Shown here: piece after piece, positions 16,744 through 24,501 of the stretch | Position numbering within the stretch: position 1 is the stretch's first letter | Layout of the letters: each line of letters begins with the position of its first letter | Assembly (NCBI GenBank): GCA_944349925.1 | Contig: CALVNT010000027.1 | Coordinates: 1 to 38,634, forward strand | Direction: 5' to 3' | Length of the DNA stretch: 38,634 bases | DNA from: an uncultured Clostridia bacterium | GTDB lineage: Bacteria; Bacillota; Clostridia; Christensenellales; UBA1242 | Program-made: the position numbers and the translations under genes | The notes under the pieces: model-generated | What the model was told of the DNA's origin: nothing | Databases searched by the model: none | Seen by the model: the letters and a program-made list of their open reading frames with translations, nothing else

Positions 16744-17475
16744 TTAGTATTGCTCTAAAATTTTATTTGCTTTTAAAACATCAGCGCCTGTCATAATACC
16801 CAAAGGCAACTGATTTTTTTCTCCTGATTTAGTAAAAAGAATAGCCATAAGTTTATGATTGTTGTTAAATTCGTTTAAACATTGCTCGATAGTATAGGAA
16901 GCTGGAGCAACAACATAATAGTTGCTGTTTTCAAGTTTAGAAAGCATGTCTTCAATTTTAACGCTTGACAAAAAAACTTCTACTTTTCCGCCTGAGAGCA
17001 TAAATTTTCCCATGCTGTCTAGTATTTTTTGACCATTTGCAACGCCAATAAGTTCGTTGTCTTTATATACGGGCAAATTGGAATAACCGGAACTTGAAAT
17101 TGCTTTTATAACATCTCTCATGCTTTTATCCGCAGAAATAGTTAATACATCTCGCCTAGCAACAGTATCGAGTGCTTTAGGTGGAGTCGTAAGCAACTTT
17201 TCTATATGTTCAATTTTTTCAACAACACTTGTGTGTGGCTCTGCAATAACAATATCTTCATTATTGTTGTGAATAATGGCATTTCTAAGCCTACCATAAT
17301 CAATAAGGTCGTCTTCATATTTTCTTATGGTAAAATTTAAAACAACAGATTTTCTAATAAGCTCAGAAAACCCCATTGCCCTATTAAAGTCATATCGTGT
17401 TTTAATATAATAATCAATATTGTTAAAAGCCTCTAAAAATCTTTGTGCGTTGCTTTTTTTCTCATTTTTATCCAT
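16744..17475 (-). CDS. HEPN-like/CBS-domain protein
   Basis: A 243-residue protein. The C-terminal part has two CBS motifs (VLTISADKSMRDVIKAISSS with LPVYKDNELIGVANGQKIL, then APASYTIEQCLNEF with LPLGIMTGADVL), which usually bind adenosyl ligands. The N-terminal 100 residues are helical and contain RLRNAIIHN (62-70), a match to the R-N-x-x-x-H motif (R64, H69) of HEPN domains, some of which are RNases. A CBS pair sensing nucleotides and a HEPN-like helical domain could act together, but catalytic activity is unproven. A promoter TTGTCA-16-TATAAT lies at 17528-17501. It is a single gene, divergent from the SRP RNA gene. Confidence 0.75.
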   Translation of the reverse strand: MDKNEKKSNAQRFLEAFNNIDYYIKTRYDFNRAMGFSELIRKSVVLNFTIRKYEDDLIDYGRLRNAIIHNNNEDIVIAEPHTSVVEKIEHIEKLLTTPPKALDTVARRDVLTISADKSMRDVIKAISSSGYSNLPVYKDNELIGVANGQKILDSMGKFMLSGGKVEVFLSSVKIEDMLSKLENSNYYVVAPASYTIEQCLNEFNNNHKLMAILFTKSGEKNQLPLGIMTGADVLKANKILEQY

Positions 17476-17500
17476 ATAGACCTCTTAATAGTTTTAAAAA

Positions 17501-17528
17501 ATTATAACATATTTGGAATATATGACAA
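17501..17528 (-). promoter_or_regulatory. promoter of the CBS-domain gene
   Basis: TTGTCA (17528-17523) and TATAAT (17506-17501) are 16 bp apart on the minus strand. The spacer contains an inverted repeat (ATATTCCAAATAT) that could be an operator. The gene start is at 17475. Confidence 0.65.
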
Positions 17529-17589
17529 AAGAAAAAGTCAAAATTTGTCAAAAAAAATAAATTCAATAACTAAATAACAGCAAAAAACA

Positions 17590-17618
17590 TTGAAAAAAAA
17601 GAAATTTTATGCTATTAT
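17590..17618 (+). promoter_or_regulatory. promoter of the SRP RNA gene
   Basis: TTGAAA (17590-17595) and TATTAT (17613-17618) have an ideal 17-bp spacer. The predicted start is about 17625, which matches the 5' end of the SRP RNA helix. Confidence 0.75.
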
Positions 17619-17623
17619 TGTAT

Positions 17624-17892
17624 TGTCAAGCTAGATGGAGAGTTAGCGGTGCTCTGTAACCCACAATCCGCTATAGTGGGATTGAACACTTGCCTCGGTT
17701 TCAACTAGTCAAATATGTGCAATTTCATTTTGTGATGAAATCAAGGTCTTATGCAATCAAAATCTTCGAACCATGTCAGGTCCTGACGGAAGCATCATTA
17801 AGAGGACACTTTGATGTGCCATAAGGTAGCTTTGGTGGAGCAAAATGATATTGAGGCAGTTGGTTTATTGATATCAAAGCAAGCGCTTGACA
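17624..17892 (+). ncRNA. ffs: signal recognition particle RNA, large Firmicutes type
   Basis: About 269 nt. The ends pair (TTGTCAAGC at the 5' end with GCGCTTGACA at the 3' end). The Alu domain is recognisable near the 5' end (GAGTTAGCGGTGCTCTGTAA, then ATCCGCTATAGTGGG), as in Bacillus and Clostridium 6S/4.5S-type SRP RNAs. The S domain carries the Ffh-binding loop, conserved as ATGTCAGGTCCTGACGGAAG and then CATCATTAAGAGGAC. The RNA works with Ffh to target nascent membrane proteins to the SecYEG translocon. A good promoter precedes it and a terminator follows at 17901-17930. Confidence 0.97.
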
Positions 17893-17900
17893 CGAAAATA

Positions 17901-17930
17901 AAAGCGAGGTTTAAAAATCTCGCTCTTTTT
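17901..17930. terminator. bidirectional terminator shared by ffs and the YtxH-like gene
   Basis: AAAGCGAGGTTT pairs with AAATCTCGCTCTTT, with T-runs on both sides. It ends the SRP RNA on the plus strand. It overlaps the stop codon (17931-17929) of the convergent minus-strand gene. Confidence 0.88.
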
Positions 17931-18174
17931 AATTATTTTTTATTTCTTCTTTGATTTTGCTAGCTTTTCGTTTTGCTTTTTTCATAGTTGACTTAATTTT
18001 TTGCTCAGCCTCTTCAATTTTATCTTCAGCTTTATTTTCAAGATCTTGAGCAGATTTCATCATTTTCTTTTCACCCATATCTACGCTTTTTTTAAATTCC
18101 TGAGAATGTTTATAAAGCATAACACCCACTACCATGCCTGTACCAAAACCAAGAAGTGCCATAAATTCTTTCAT
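17929..18174 (-). CDS. YtxH-like small membrane-anchored protein
   Basis: An 81-residue protein starting MKEFMALLGFGTGMVVGVML. The start at 18174 is chosen because AGGAAC within a GGAGGAACT stretch lies directly before it; the longer frame upstream has no ribosome site. It has one N-terminal membrane segment with glycine spacing, then a highly charged Lys/Glu coiled coil (EKKMMKSAQDLENKAEDKIE). This is the usual layout of YtxH/gas-vesicle-protein-like stress proteins, though the domain is low-complexity and no function is defined. It is a single gene, convergent with ffs and sharing its terminator. Confidence 0.65.
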   Translation of the reverse strand: MKEFMALLGFGTGMVVGVMLYKHSQEFKKSVDMGEKKMMKSAQDLENKAEDKIEEAEQKIKSTMKKAKRKASKIKEEIKNN

Positions 18175-18293
18175 AGTTCCTCCTCGGTAATAGTTATTTG
18201 TAAAAAAATAGTTATTATACAAAAAACAGCGAAAAAAATAAAAAAGTGTCACAAACTAGCAATATTTTATGACAATTTTTTTATTTATTTAAA

Positions 18294-18665
18294 TTATTTT
18301 GATTTTTCTTCTTGCATAGATGAGTGAAATAATTCTTCCCATACATTTGATATTTGCTCTGGATATCCGTACAAATCTTGCGCAAGATATAAAACATTTT
18401 GCGCAAAGTTTGTAACACCTTTTTCTTTTGCCATTGACACTTCTTGATCAGCAAAATAAATTTTCAATTTTTCTAAAAATTCCTTGCTAATTTGTTTTGC
18501 AGATTTATTATTTAAATCTTCAATTATATCAAGAGCAAACTCAATGTCAACATATGCTAAATCAGATTCTTGTGGAGAAATAATTTTTTGTATTAAAAAT
18601 TCAAATTTATCTTTCGCAATTGTTTTATAAGCTCTTGCAAGTAACAGTCTTGTTTTATCGTTCAT
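18294..18665 (-). CDS. hypothetical protein in the isc operon
   Basis: A 123-residue, helix-rich acidic protein not recognised as any family. It lacks cysteines, signal peptide and membrane segments. A DLYGYPEQISNVWEELFH segment is the most distinctive part. It begins 9 nt after the iscU stop and so is the third gene of the isc transcript. An accessory role in iron-sulfur assembly is inferred only from position. Confidence 0.65.
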   Translation of the reverse strand: MNDKTRLLLARAYKTIAKDKFEFLIQKIISPQESDLAYVDIEFALDIIEDLNNKSAKQISKEFLEKLKIYFADQEVSMAKEKGVTNFAQNVLYLAQDLYGYPEQISNVWEELFHSSMQEEKSK

Positions 18666-18674
18666 TTTATAATC

Positions 18675-19049
18675 CTATTTTGAAATTTTTTTATAATAAT
18701 TTTCTACAGCGAGTTTGATTGCATCTTCTGCAAGCACAGAACAATAAACCCTACTATCATCAAGCCCACCTAGTTCATCATAAATTTCTTTGCTCGAAAC
18801 ATTTAATGCTTCATCAACTAAAAGCCCTCTCACAAGGTCGCAAGCAACATCAGAACAAGCAATAGACGCTGGACAGCCAAAAGTTTTAAATTTTGCTTCT
18901 TCAATAACTCCTTCTTCATCTACAAGAAGATAAAGTTTGATCACATCTCCGCAAGTTGCATTTCCTGCTTTGCCAACAGCATTTGCTCCACGAAGGGTAC
19001 CCGCATTTTCAGGTCTTAAAAATTTTGCCATAACAGTTTGATTATACAT
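18675..19049 (-). CDS. iscU: iron-sulfur cluster scaffold IscU/NifU N-terminal type
   Basis: A 124-residue scaffold on which [2Fe-2S] and [4Fe-4S] clusters are built from sulfur delivered by IscS. The three conserved cysteines are Cys33 (ATCGD), Cys59 (GCPASIACSD) and Cys103 (YCSVLAEDAI), and Asp35 is the conserved aspartate. It has no C-terminal thioredoxin-like or Nfu extension, so it is the IscU form rather than full NifU. The gene is 2 nt downstream of iscS, the classical pair. No hscA, hscB or fdx genes accompany it, a minimal Clostridia-type arrangement. Confidence 0.95.
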   Translation of the reverse strand: MYNQTVMAKFLRPENAGTLRGANAVGKAGNATCGDVIKLYLLVDEEGVIEEAKFKTFGCPASIACSDVACDLVRGLLVDEALNVSSKEIYDELGGLDDSRVYCSVLAEDAIKLAVENYYKKISK

Positions 19050-19051
19050 AT

Positions 19052-20227
19052 TTATTTCCTCCCTGCTTTAGTAATTGCTGAAATTGATCTAAGCCTTGCT
19101 ACATCTTTAACTAACATTTCTACGACATAATCAATATCGCTCTTTGAAAGATTTTTTCCAAAAGAAAATCTTACCGCACTTTGTGCAAGATCGTCACTAA
19201 GCCCCATAGCCCTTAAAACGTGAGAAGGTTCTAGCGCATTGCTCATGCAAGCAGAAGTAGTAGAAACGGCTATTCCGTCAAGATCAAGAAGCATTAAAAG
19301 GGATTCCGCTTCTGCCATTTCAAAAGAAATGTTAACTGTACCGTTAATTTTTTGCTGAGGGTGACCATTTATTTGAATATAATCGATTTTTTCTTTTACG
19401 CTTTTAATAAAATAATCTCTTATAGCTTTTAATTTCTGTTGATTGATCGAAATATCTCTGCAAGCAATTTCTACTGCTTTGCCTAAACCAGCAACAGCAG
19501 GCACATTTACTGTACCACCTCTTTTGCCCCTTTCTTGATTTCCACCATCGATTAAGTTATCAATCAAGATGCCATTTTTAACATATAAAGCACCAATTCC
19601 TTTAGGTCCATAAATTTTGTGACCTGAAATGCTCATCGCGTCGATTTCCATGTCTTGAACATCTAGCCTAAAAGCCCCAACAGCTTGAACGGCATCAGTA
19701 TGGAAAACAAGACCATAGTCATGAGCAGTTTTTGCAATTGCTTTGATATTTTGAATAGTACCAACCTCATTATTTACAGCCATGATTGAAATTAAGGTTG
19801 TATCTTTTCTAATTGCATGAATAACATCAGCTAGGTTAACAAGCCCTGTTTTATCTACAGGCAAATAAGTAACAGAAAATCCTTCTTTTTCTAGCTCTTT
19901 GCAACTATCTAAAACAGCATGATGCTCGATAGATGAAGTAATGATATGCTTGCCCTTTGAAGCATAGGCATGGGCAATGCCTTTTATAGCCCAGTTGTCA
20001 GCTTCTGTTCCGCCAGAAGTAAAATAAATTTCGTTAGATTTTTGCGCATTGATAGCATGAGCAATCCTATCTCTTGCCCTATCAACTATTGCACTTGCAT
20101 CGCGACCGTAACTATGCAAAGAATTGCTGTTGCCATAAATCGCGTTAAAACATGGCAACATTTCAGAGAGCACTTCTCCAGAAACATAAGTTGTTGCCGC
20201 ATTATCAAGATAAACTTTTCTTCCCAT
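19052..20227 (-). CDS. iscS: cysteine desulfurase IscS/NifS
   Basis: A 391-residue PLP enzyme that removes sulfur from cysteine and forms a persulfide for Fe-S clusters and thio-modified tRNA. The PLP lysine is Lys204 in SGHKIYGPKG. The sulfur-accepting cysteine is Cys327 in TTSACMSN, without the long loop insertion typical of SufS. The N-terminal YLDNAATTYVSGEVL is standard. AGAGGT precedes the ATG and a consensus promoter lies at 20279-20251. It leads the operon iscS-iscU-hypothetical. No IscR-type regulator gene is present nearby. Confidence 0.96.
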   Translation of the reverse strand: MGRKVYLDNAATTYVSGEVLSEMLPCFNAIYGNSNSLHSYGRDASAIVDRARDRIAHAINAQKSNEIYFTSGGTEADNWAIKGIAHAYASKGKHIITSSIEHHAVLDSCKELEKEGFSVTYLPVDKTGLVNLADVIHAIRKDTTLISIMAVNNEVGTIQNIKAIAKTAHDYGLVFHTDAVQAVGAFRLDVQDMEIDAMSISGHKIYGPKGIGALYVKNGILIDNLIDGGNQERGKRGGTVNVPAVAGLGKAVEIACRDISINQQKLKAIRDYFIKSVKEKIDYIQINGHPQQKINGTVNISFEMAEAESLLMLLDLDGIAVSTTSACMSNALEPSHVLRAMGLSDDLAQSAVRFSFGKNLSKSDIDYVVEMLVKDVARLRSISAITKAGRK

Positions 20228-20250
20228 AAAACACCTCTTTAGTCAATATA

Positions 20251-20279
20251 ATTTTACCATCTAACTCAAGTATTGTCAA
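20251..20279 (-). promoter_or_regulatory. promoter of the isc operon
   Basis: TTGACA (20279-20274) and TAAAAT (20256-20251) have a 17-bp spacer, a near-consensus housekeeping promoter. The spacer reads ATACTTGAGTTAGATGG, and ACTTGA could hint at an Rrf2/IscR-type operator; this is only a suggestion. Confidence 0.75.
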
Positions 20280-20376
20280 TATCAAAAATTTAAAAATAGA
20301 GAAAATTTGAGGTTTTTTACATAATTTTTTGATAATTTACTATTTTTATATAAAGTAAAATTTTTATCAAAATAAA

Positions 20377-20419
20377 AATAAAAAAATCTGTATACATGGA
20401 CATTCCATATTGCAGATTT
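20377..20419 (-). terminator. terminator after trx
   Basis: On the minus strand AAATCTG (20419-20413) pairs with CAGATTT (20390-20384), enclosing an inner ATATGGA/TCCATgTAT stem, and is followed by TTTTTTT. It closes the dprA-to-trx block. Confidence 0.85.
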
Positions 20420-20424
20420 ATTTT

Positions 20425-20727
20425 TTATTTATCAAATAATTTAAGACAGTCTGCTTTTTGCATAACTCCGACATGTTTTCCAACCATTTGACCATTTTTA
20501 AAAAGAATAAGAGTTGGAATAGACATGATACCAAATTTTCTTGCAAGATTTTCGTTTTGGTCTACATCTATTTTTATGATTTTTCCTTTTCCTTCAATTT
20601 GAGTATTGACATCTTCTAAAATACCACTCATCATTCTGCATGGTCCGCACCATGTAGCGAAGAAGTCAACAAGCACAACCCCATTTTCAATTTCTTTTTC
20701 AAATTCGTTTTCATTTACAATTTTCAT
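20425..20727 (-). CDS. trxA: thioredoxin
   Basis: A 100-residue cytosolic thiol-disulfide oxidoreductase of the usual length. The active site is WCGPC (residues 26-30) in FFATWCGPCRMM, with the cis-proline segment MSIPTLILFKNG. AAGGAGGG precedes the ATG. The start overlaps the tcdA stop by 4 nt (ATGA), so the two are translationally coupled. A terminator follows at once. Confidence 0.95.
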   Translation of the reverse strand: MKIVNENEFEKEIENGVVLVDFFATWCGPCRMMSGILEDVNTQIEGKGKIIKIDVDQNENLARKFGIMSIPTLILFKNGQMVGKHVGVMQKADCLKLFDK

Positions 20728-21398
20728 ATTTCCCTCCTTAAAATTTTATTTATGATTACACTGCAAATAAATAAACCACAAGTTGCAGGATAATAAGCAA
20801 TGCTACCAACAATTTTACCATTATATGACGGTTTTGTCAACGCTGACACTACTTGTAAATTTTTTATTCCTCTCTCCCTTAATTTTTTCCTTAAAACTTT
20901 GGCAAGTCCATCATCATGCGTTTTATAAATATCCATCACTTCAAATTTGGGCAAATCAATTTTATTTCCCGCCCCCATTGCAGAAATTATATTTATGTTG
21001 TTTTCTTTGCAATAGCAAATCATTTCAACTTTGTCTTGAATTGAGTCTATCGCATCTACAACAATGTCATGACTATTCAAAATCGATAAATTCTCTTTGC
21101 AAATTCTCTCACAAAAAGTTTTTATTTTTGCCTTAGGATTTATTGCCAATATCATTTTTTTTAAAACATCGACTTTGTTTTGACCAATAGTCTCTTGCCA
21201 AGCAACTACTTGCCTATTTATGTTTGATGACGAAACTTTGTCAAAGTCAATCAATGTAAAATTTTCGATGCCACAACGAGCAAGCGCCATTACTGCCATT
21301 CCGCCGACACCACCAACTCCAACCACACAAACATTTTTCGAGGCAATCAGAGCTTGACCTTCTTGTCCAATTAAGATTTCATTTCGTGATAAGTCCAT
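20724..21398 (-). CDS. tcdA: tRNA threonylcarbamoyladenosine dehydratase (TcdA/CsdL)
   Basis: A 224-residue E1-like ThiF-family enzyme that cyclises t6A37 of ANN-decoding tRNAs to ct6A using ATP. The nucleotide-binding motif is VVGVGGVGG (residues 25-33). DFDKVSSSNINRQ is the conserved E1 D-x-D-x-V-x-x-S-N-x-x-R-Q pattern. ISAMGAGNKIDLPKFEVMDI and the following IYKTHDDGLAKVLRKKL are specific to the TcdA subfamily as opposed to ThiF or MoeB. No CXXC zinc pair is seen, as usual for this group. It begins 9 nt after hslU. The predicted sulfur relay partner CsdE/CsdA is not present locally. Confidence 0.9.
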   Translation of the reverse strand: MDLSRNEILIGQEGQALIASKNVCVVGVGGVGGMAVMALARCGIENFTLIDFDKVSSSNINRQVVAWQETIGQNKVDVLKKMILAINPKAKIKTFCERICKENLSILNSHDIVVDAIDSIQDKVEMICYCKENNINIISAMGAGNKIDLPKFEVMDIYKTHDDGLAKVLRKKLRERGIKNLQVVSALTKPSYNGKIVGSIAYYPATCGLFICSVIINKILRREI

Positions 21399-21406
21399 AA
21401 TTATCC

Positions 21407-22702
21407 TTACAAAATGTATTTTTTTAAGTCAAATTTCTTTTTTGTTTCTTTAAAAGCATTTTGAACATATTTTTTATCAATTTTTACCTTCAGCATTGGG
21501 TGATCGCCAGAAGCATTAAACGAAATATCCTCAAGCAAACTTTCCATAATAGTGTGCAATCTTCTTGCTCCAATATTTTCACTTGTTTCATTTTCTGCAA
21601 AAGCCATTTCTGCCATTTCGTCAAGAGCATCATCTGTAAATTCTAGGTCAATGTTATCCACTTTTAAAATGCTGGTATACTGCTTTGTAATAGAATTTTT
21701 TGGTTCTGATAGGATTTTTTTAAAGTCATCTTTAGTCAAATTGTCGAGGTCAACTCTAATTGGAAATCTACCTTGAAGTTCAGGAATCATATCTTCTATT
21801 TTAGAAACATGGAAAGCACCTGATGCAATAAAAAGGATAAAATCAGTTTTAACATTGCCATATTTTGTAGCAACGGTACTACCTTCTACGATAGGAAGAA
21901 TATCTCGTTGAACCCCTTCTCGAGAAACATCTTGATTGTTGCTACCACCAGCTTTTCCTATAATTTTATCTATTTCGTCAATAAAAATGATGCCTTCTTC
22001 TTCAGTTCTTCGTATCGCCTCAGCATAAACATTTTCTTTATCAATAATTTTATCGGTCTCTTCCGCCGTCAAAATTTCCCTAGCACGAGCAACAGACATG
22101 TGTTTTTTCTTTCTTTTTTGAGGTAAAAGGCCATCAAACATAGATCCAAGCATAATTTCTGGCCCGCCAACAGCAAGCATAGGCTTTTGCTCTTCTTTAA
22201 CTACAATTTCAATCTGTTCGTCTTCAAGCTTTCCAGCTGCTAGTGCATTTTGAACATCAGTTTTATCAACTTGAATATTTAAAGCACGACGGCTGTCACA
22301 TATAGCATCGACAAGTCTAGATTCTACAATAGGACTGACTTTTTCTTGCATTTGGTGAGTTTGCTCATCTTTTACAAGCCTAACAGCGACTTCGACAAGG
22401 TCACGAATCATGCTCTCGACATCTCTACCAACATAACCCACTTCAGTATATTTTGTAGCTTCAATCTTAATAAAAGGTGCATTTACAAGTTTTGCCAGTC
22501 TTCTTGCAATTTCAGTTTTACCAACACCAGTTGGCCCTTTCATTATAATGTTTTTTGGTGTTATTTCATCGCGCATTTCTTTTGGAAGCTTACTTCTTCT
22601 ATAACGATTTCTTAGCGCAATGGCAACAGCTCGTTTTGCTTTTGGTTGCCCAACAATATATTTATCAAGTTCTTCAACAACTTCTCTTGGTGTTAAATTC
22701 AT
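21407..22702 (-). CDS. hslU: HslU (ClpY) AAA+ unfoldase
   Basis: A 431-residue ATPase that unfolds substrates for the HslV peptidase. The N-terminal TPREVVEELDKYIVGQ is the HslU signature; Walker A is GPTGVGKT (56-63) and Walker B is GIIFIDEIDKI. The intermediate I-domain follows, and the C-terminal sensor-2 segment is ARRLHTIMESLLEDISF. The C-terminus ends DLKKYIL, the peptide that inserts into HslV. It starts 1 nt after the hslV stop. The gene order hslV-hslU downstream of trmFO and topA is conserved in Firmicutes, although no codY follows here. Confidence 0.97.
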   Translation of the reverse strand: MNLTPREVVEELDKYIVGQPKAKRAVAIALRNRYRRSKLPKEMRDEITPKNIIMKGPTGVGKTEIARRLAKLVNAPFIKIEATKYTEVGYVGRDVESMIRDLVEVAVRLVKDEQTHQMQEKVSPIVESRLVDAICDSRRALNIQVDKTDVQNALAAGKLEDEQIEIVVKEEQKPMLAVGGPEIMLGSMFDGLLPQKRKKKHMSVARAREILTAEETDKIIDKENVYAEAIRRTEEEGIIFIDEIDKIIGKAGGSNNQDVSREGVQRDILPIVEGSTVATKYGNVKTDFILFIASGAFHVSKIEDMIPELQGRFPIRVDLDNLTKDDFKKILSEPKNSITKQYTSILKVDNIDLEFTDDALDEMAEMAFAENETSENIGARRLHTIMESLLEDISFNASGDHPMLKVKIDKKYVQNAFKETKKKFDLKKYIL

Positions 22703-22703
22703 A

Positions 22704-23243
22704 CTAAACCTCCTCTACAGTGATGTGGTCGTTTGTAAATACACAAATTTGTCCGGCAATTTCAAGTGCTTTTTGCGCAATTTCTTTTGCCGACATTTTA
22801 GTGTTTTGAATAAGTGCTTTTGCAGCAGCAAGTGCATAGTTTCCACCCGAACCGATAGCACAAACATTGTCATCAGGTTCAATAACTTCACCCGTTCCAC
22901 TAACAATCAATAAGGTTTCTTTATTTGCGACAATCATCATAGCATTAAGTTGTCTTGAAGCTTTATCTTCTCTCCAAGTTCCTGCAAGTTCCACAGCGCT
23001 TCTCATAAGATTACCCGAAAACTTATTTAACATATTTTCAAATCTTTCACAAAGCGAAAAAGCATCAGCCACACTTCCGGCAAAACCCACAGCAACCTCG
23101 TCGTTGTAAATTCTTCGAACTTTGTGCGCGTTTGATTTAAATATAACACTTTCAGAAAGTGTAACTTGTCCATCACCTGCTATAGCAATTTTTCCATTTC
23201 TTTTTACACCACAAATAGTGGTTCCTCTAAACATGCTTTCCAT
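22704..23243 (-). CDS. hslV: HslV (ClpQ) peptidase
   Basis: A 179-residue threonine-type protease subunit related to the proteasome beta subunit. [10 protein letters not shown] followed by [14 protein letters not shown] is the family core. The catalytic Thr (Thr8 in MESMFRGTT) is preceded by seven residues, so processing of a short propeptide is needed. The first ATG (23243) is used because AGGAGG is 9 nt upstream; a second ATG at 23234 would shorten the propeptide. It overlaps the 3' end of trmFO by 17 nt. Confidence 0.95.
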   Translation of the reverse strand: MESMFRGTTICGVKRNGKIAIAGDGQVTLSESVIFKSNAHKVRRIYNDEVAVGFAGSVADAFSLCERFENMLNKFSGNLMRSAVELAGTWREDKASRQLNAMMIVANKETLLIVSGTGEVIEPDDNVCAIGSGGNYALAAAKALIQNTKMSAKEIAQKALEIAGQICVFTNDHITVEEV

Positions 23244-24471
23244 TTTTCAATTCCTCCTTATATTTGTTCATGAGCATTTTAGACCTAAATCTTAAAAAAC
23301 TTTCTTTTTCTTTAACTGCATTATTACTATCATCACTTGTTATTATATCATAATCTGCAAAAATTGGATTAAATTTTGAATAATTAAAATTGTTGGTTTT
23401 TATAATTTTTTGCATCATTGAACCAATTATTGTGCCTTTGGGAAGTTCAATAAAATTTTTGTCTTGTTTAAGTCTTAGAATATTATAAGCCACATACAAC
23501 CCACACGCTATACTTTCAGTTTTCCCAAAAACCCCTGCAATATTGCCAGCGAAAAACAAATTTTCAAATTTTTTACTTTGGCAGAACTCATTTATCATAT
23601 ATGGGGCATTTATGTAGCAATATTTAACAGACTCACCTTTCCGAACTAAAGTTGAATTTTCAAGTCCTTTTAGTGAACGAATAATTTCAACTTGCGCCTT
23701 GTTAGATAAGTCTGAACAAAATCCGTTAATTTCATAATAATAGCCTTTCTTTTCAAGTTTAACAACAGCATAAGGTTTACTAATGCAATCATCAAGATAA
23801 ATAGGTGAAAGATATTCATTTTTTAAAGCATCTTTTTCTTTTAAAACTAGCGATTCGATGGTGCCAGATTGTACTTTTTTCCCTTGTGAGAGCAATTCTG
23901 TATTTAATTTTGAGACTATTAAATTTATCAAAGACAAATATTCTTGATAAGATAGTGGCAAAAAAAGATTTTCTCCCTTTTTGCAAAACTTTGTTTGGTC
24001 GACTCCTTTAACAAGAGGAAAGATTGGAAAACAATCAAAACATTTTCTTGCTCCAAAAACCTCTACTAAATATTCGAACAATTTATGATCAGTTTGCGCC
24101 CCCGTTGAAATGACAGTCAGTTCATCAAAATTAATTTCTTTAACGCTTATATCAAAATACTGTATATTTTTATGTGATTTAACCTTTTTTTTAGCTTCTT
24201 CAAGAAGAGAAAAGCTATCAAGTTTAACTGAATTATTTAAAAAACTTTTTTCTAAATTTAAAAGTTGGCTGTCAAGTGCAATAAGTTCTTCTCTAAGCAG
24301 TTCTTTTGCAAGTGGTTTTTTTAGTAAATCTGCACTAATTTCTTTATTATTTTCATTGGTTTGATGGTCGAAAACATGGACTTTAACGCCGTGCTCTGCC
24401 AGCGTAAGCGCGCATTCGCTTCCCGCAAAACCACAGCCGATGACATTCACAAAAGACCTATTAAACTTCAT
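23227..24471 (-). CDS. trmFO: TrmFO-like tRNA (m5U54) methyltransferase, divergent
   Basis: A 414-residue FAD- and folate-dependent enzyme that would make m5U54 in tRNA. The FAD motif is [33 protein letters not shown] corresponds to the conserved G-C-L/M-P region, and [21 protein letters not shown] is the second flavin segment. Unusually, the normally invariant CSNSLR motif after the N-terminal fold is replaced by [10 protein letters not shown], so the equivalent of B. subtilis Cys53 is missing. Gene position between topA and hslV matches other Firmicutes. The divergence could mean altered chemistry or a different substrate. Confidence 0.85.
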   Translation of the reverse strand: MKFNRSFVNVIGCGFAGSECALTLAEHGVKVHVFDHQTNENNKEISADLLKKPLAKELLREELIALDSQLLNLEKSFLNNSVKLDSFSLLEEAKKKVKSHKNIQYFDISVKEINFDELTVISTGAQTDHKLFEYLVEVFGARKCFDCFPIFPLVKGVDQTKFCKKGENLFLPLSYQEYLSLINLIVSKLNTELLSQGKKVQSGTIESLVLKEKDALKNEYLSPIYLDDCISKPYAVVKLEKKGYYYEINGFCSDLSNKAQVEIIRSLKGLENSTLVRKGESVKYCYINAPYMINEFCQSKKFENLFFAGNIAGVFGKTESIACGLYVAYNILRLKQDKNFIELPKGTIIGSMMQKIIKTNNFNYSKFNPIFADYDIITSDDSNNAVKEKESFLRFRSKMLMNKYKEELKNGKHV

Positions 24472-24501
24472 AAATCCTCAAATTAAAACTTCAAAAAGAA
24501 A

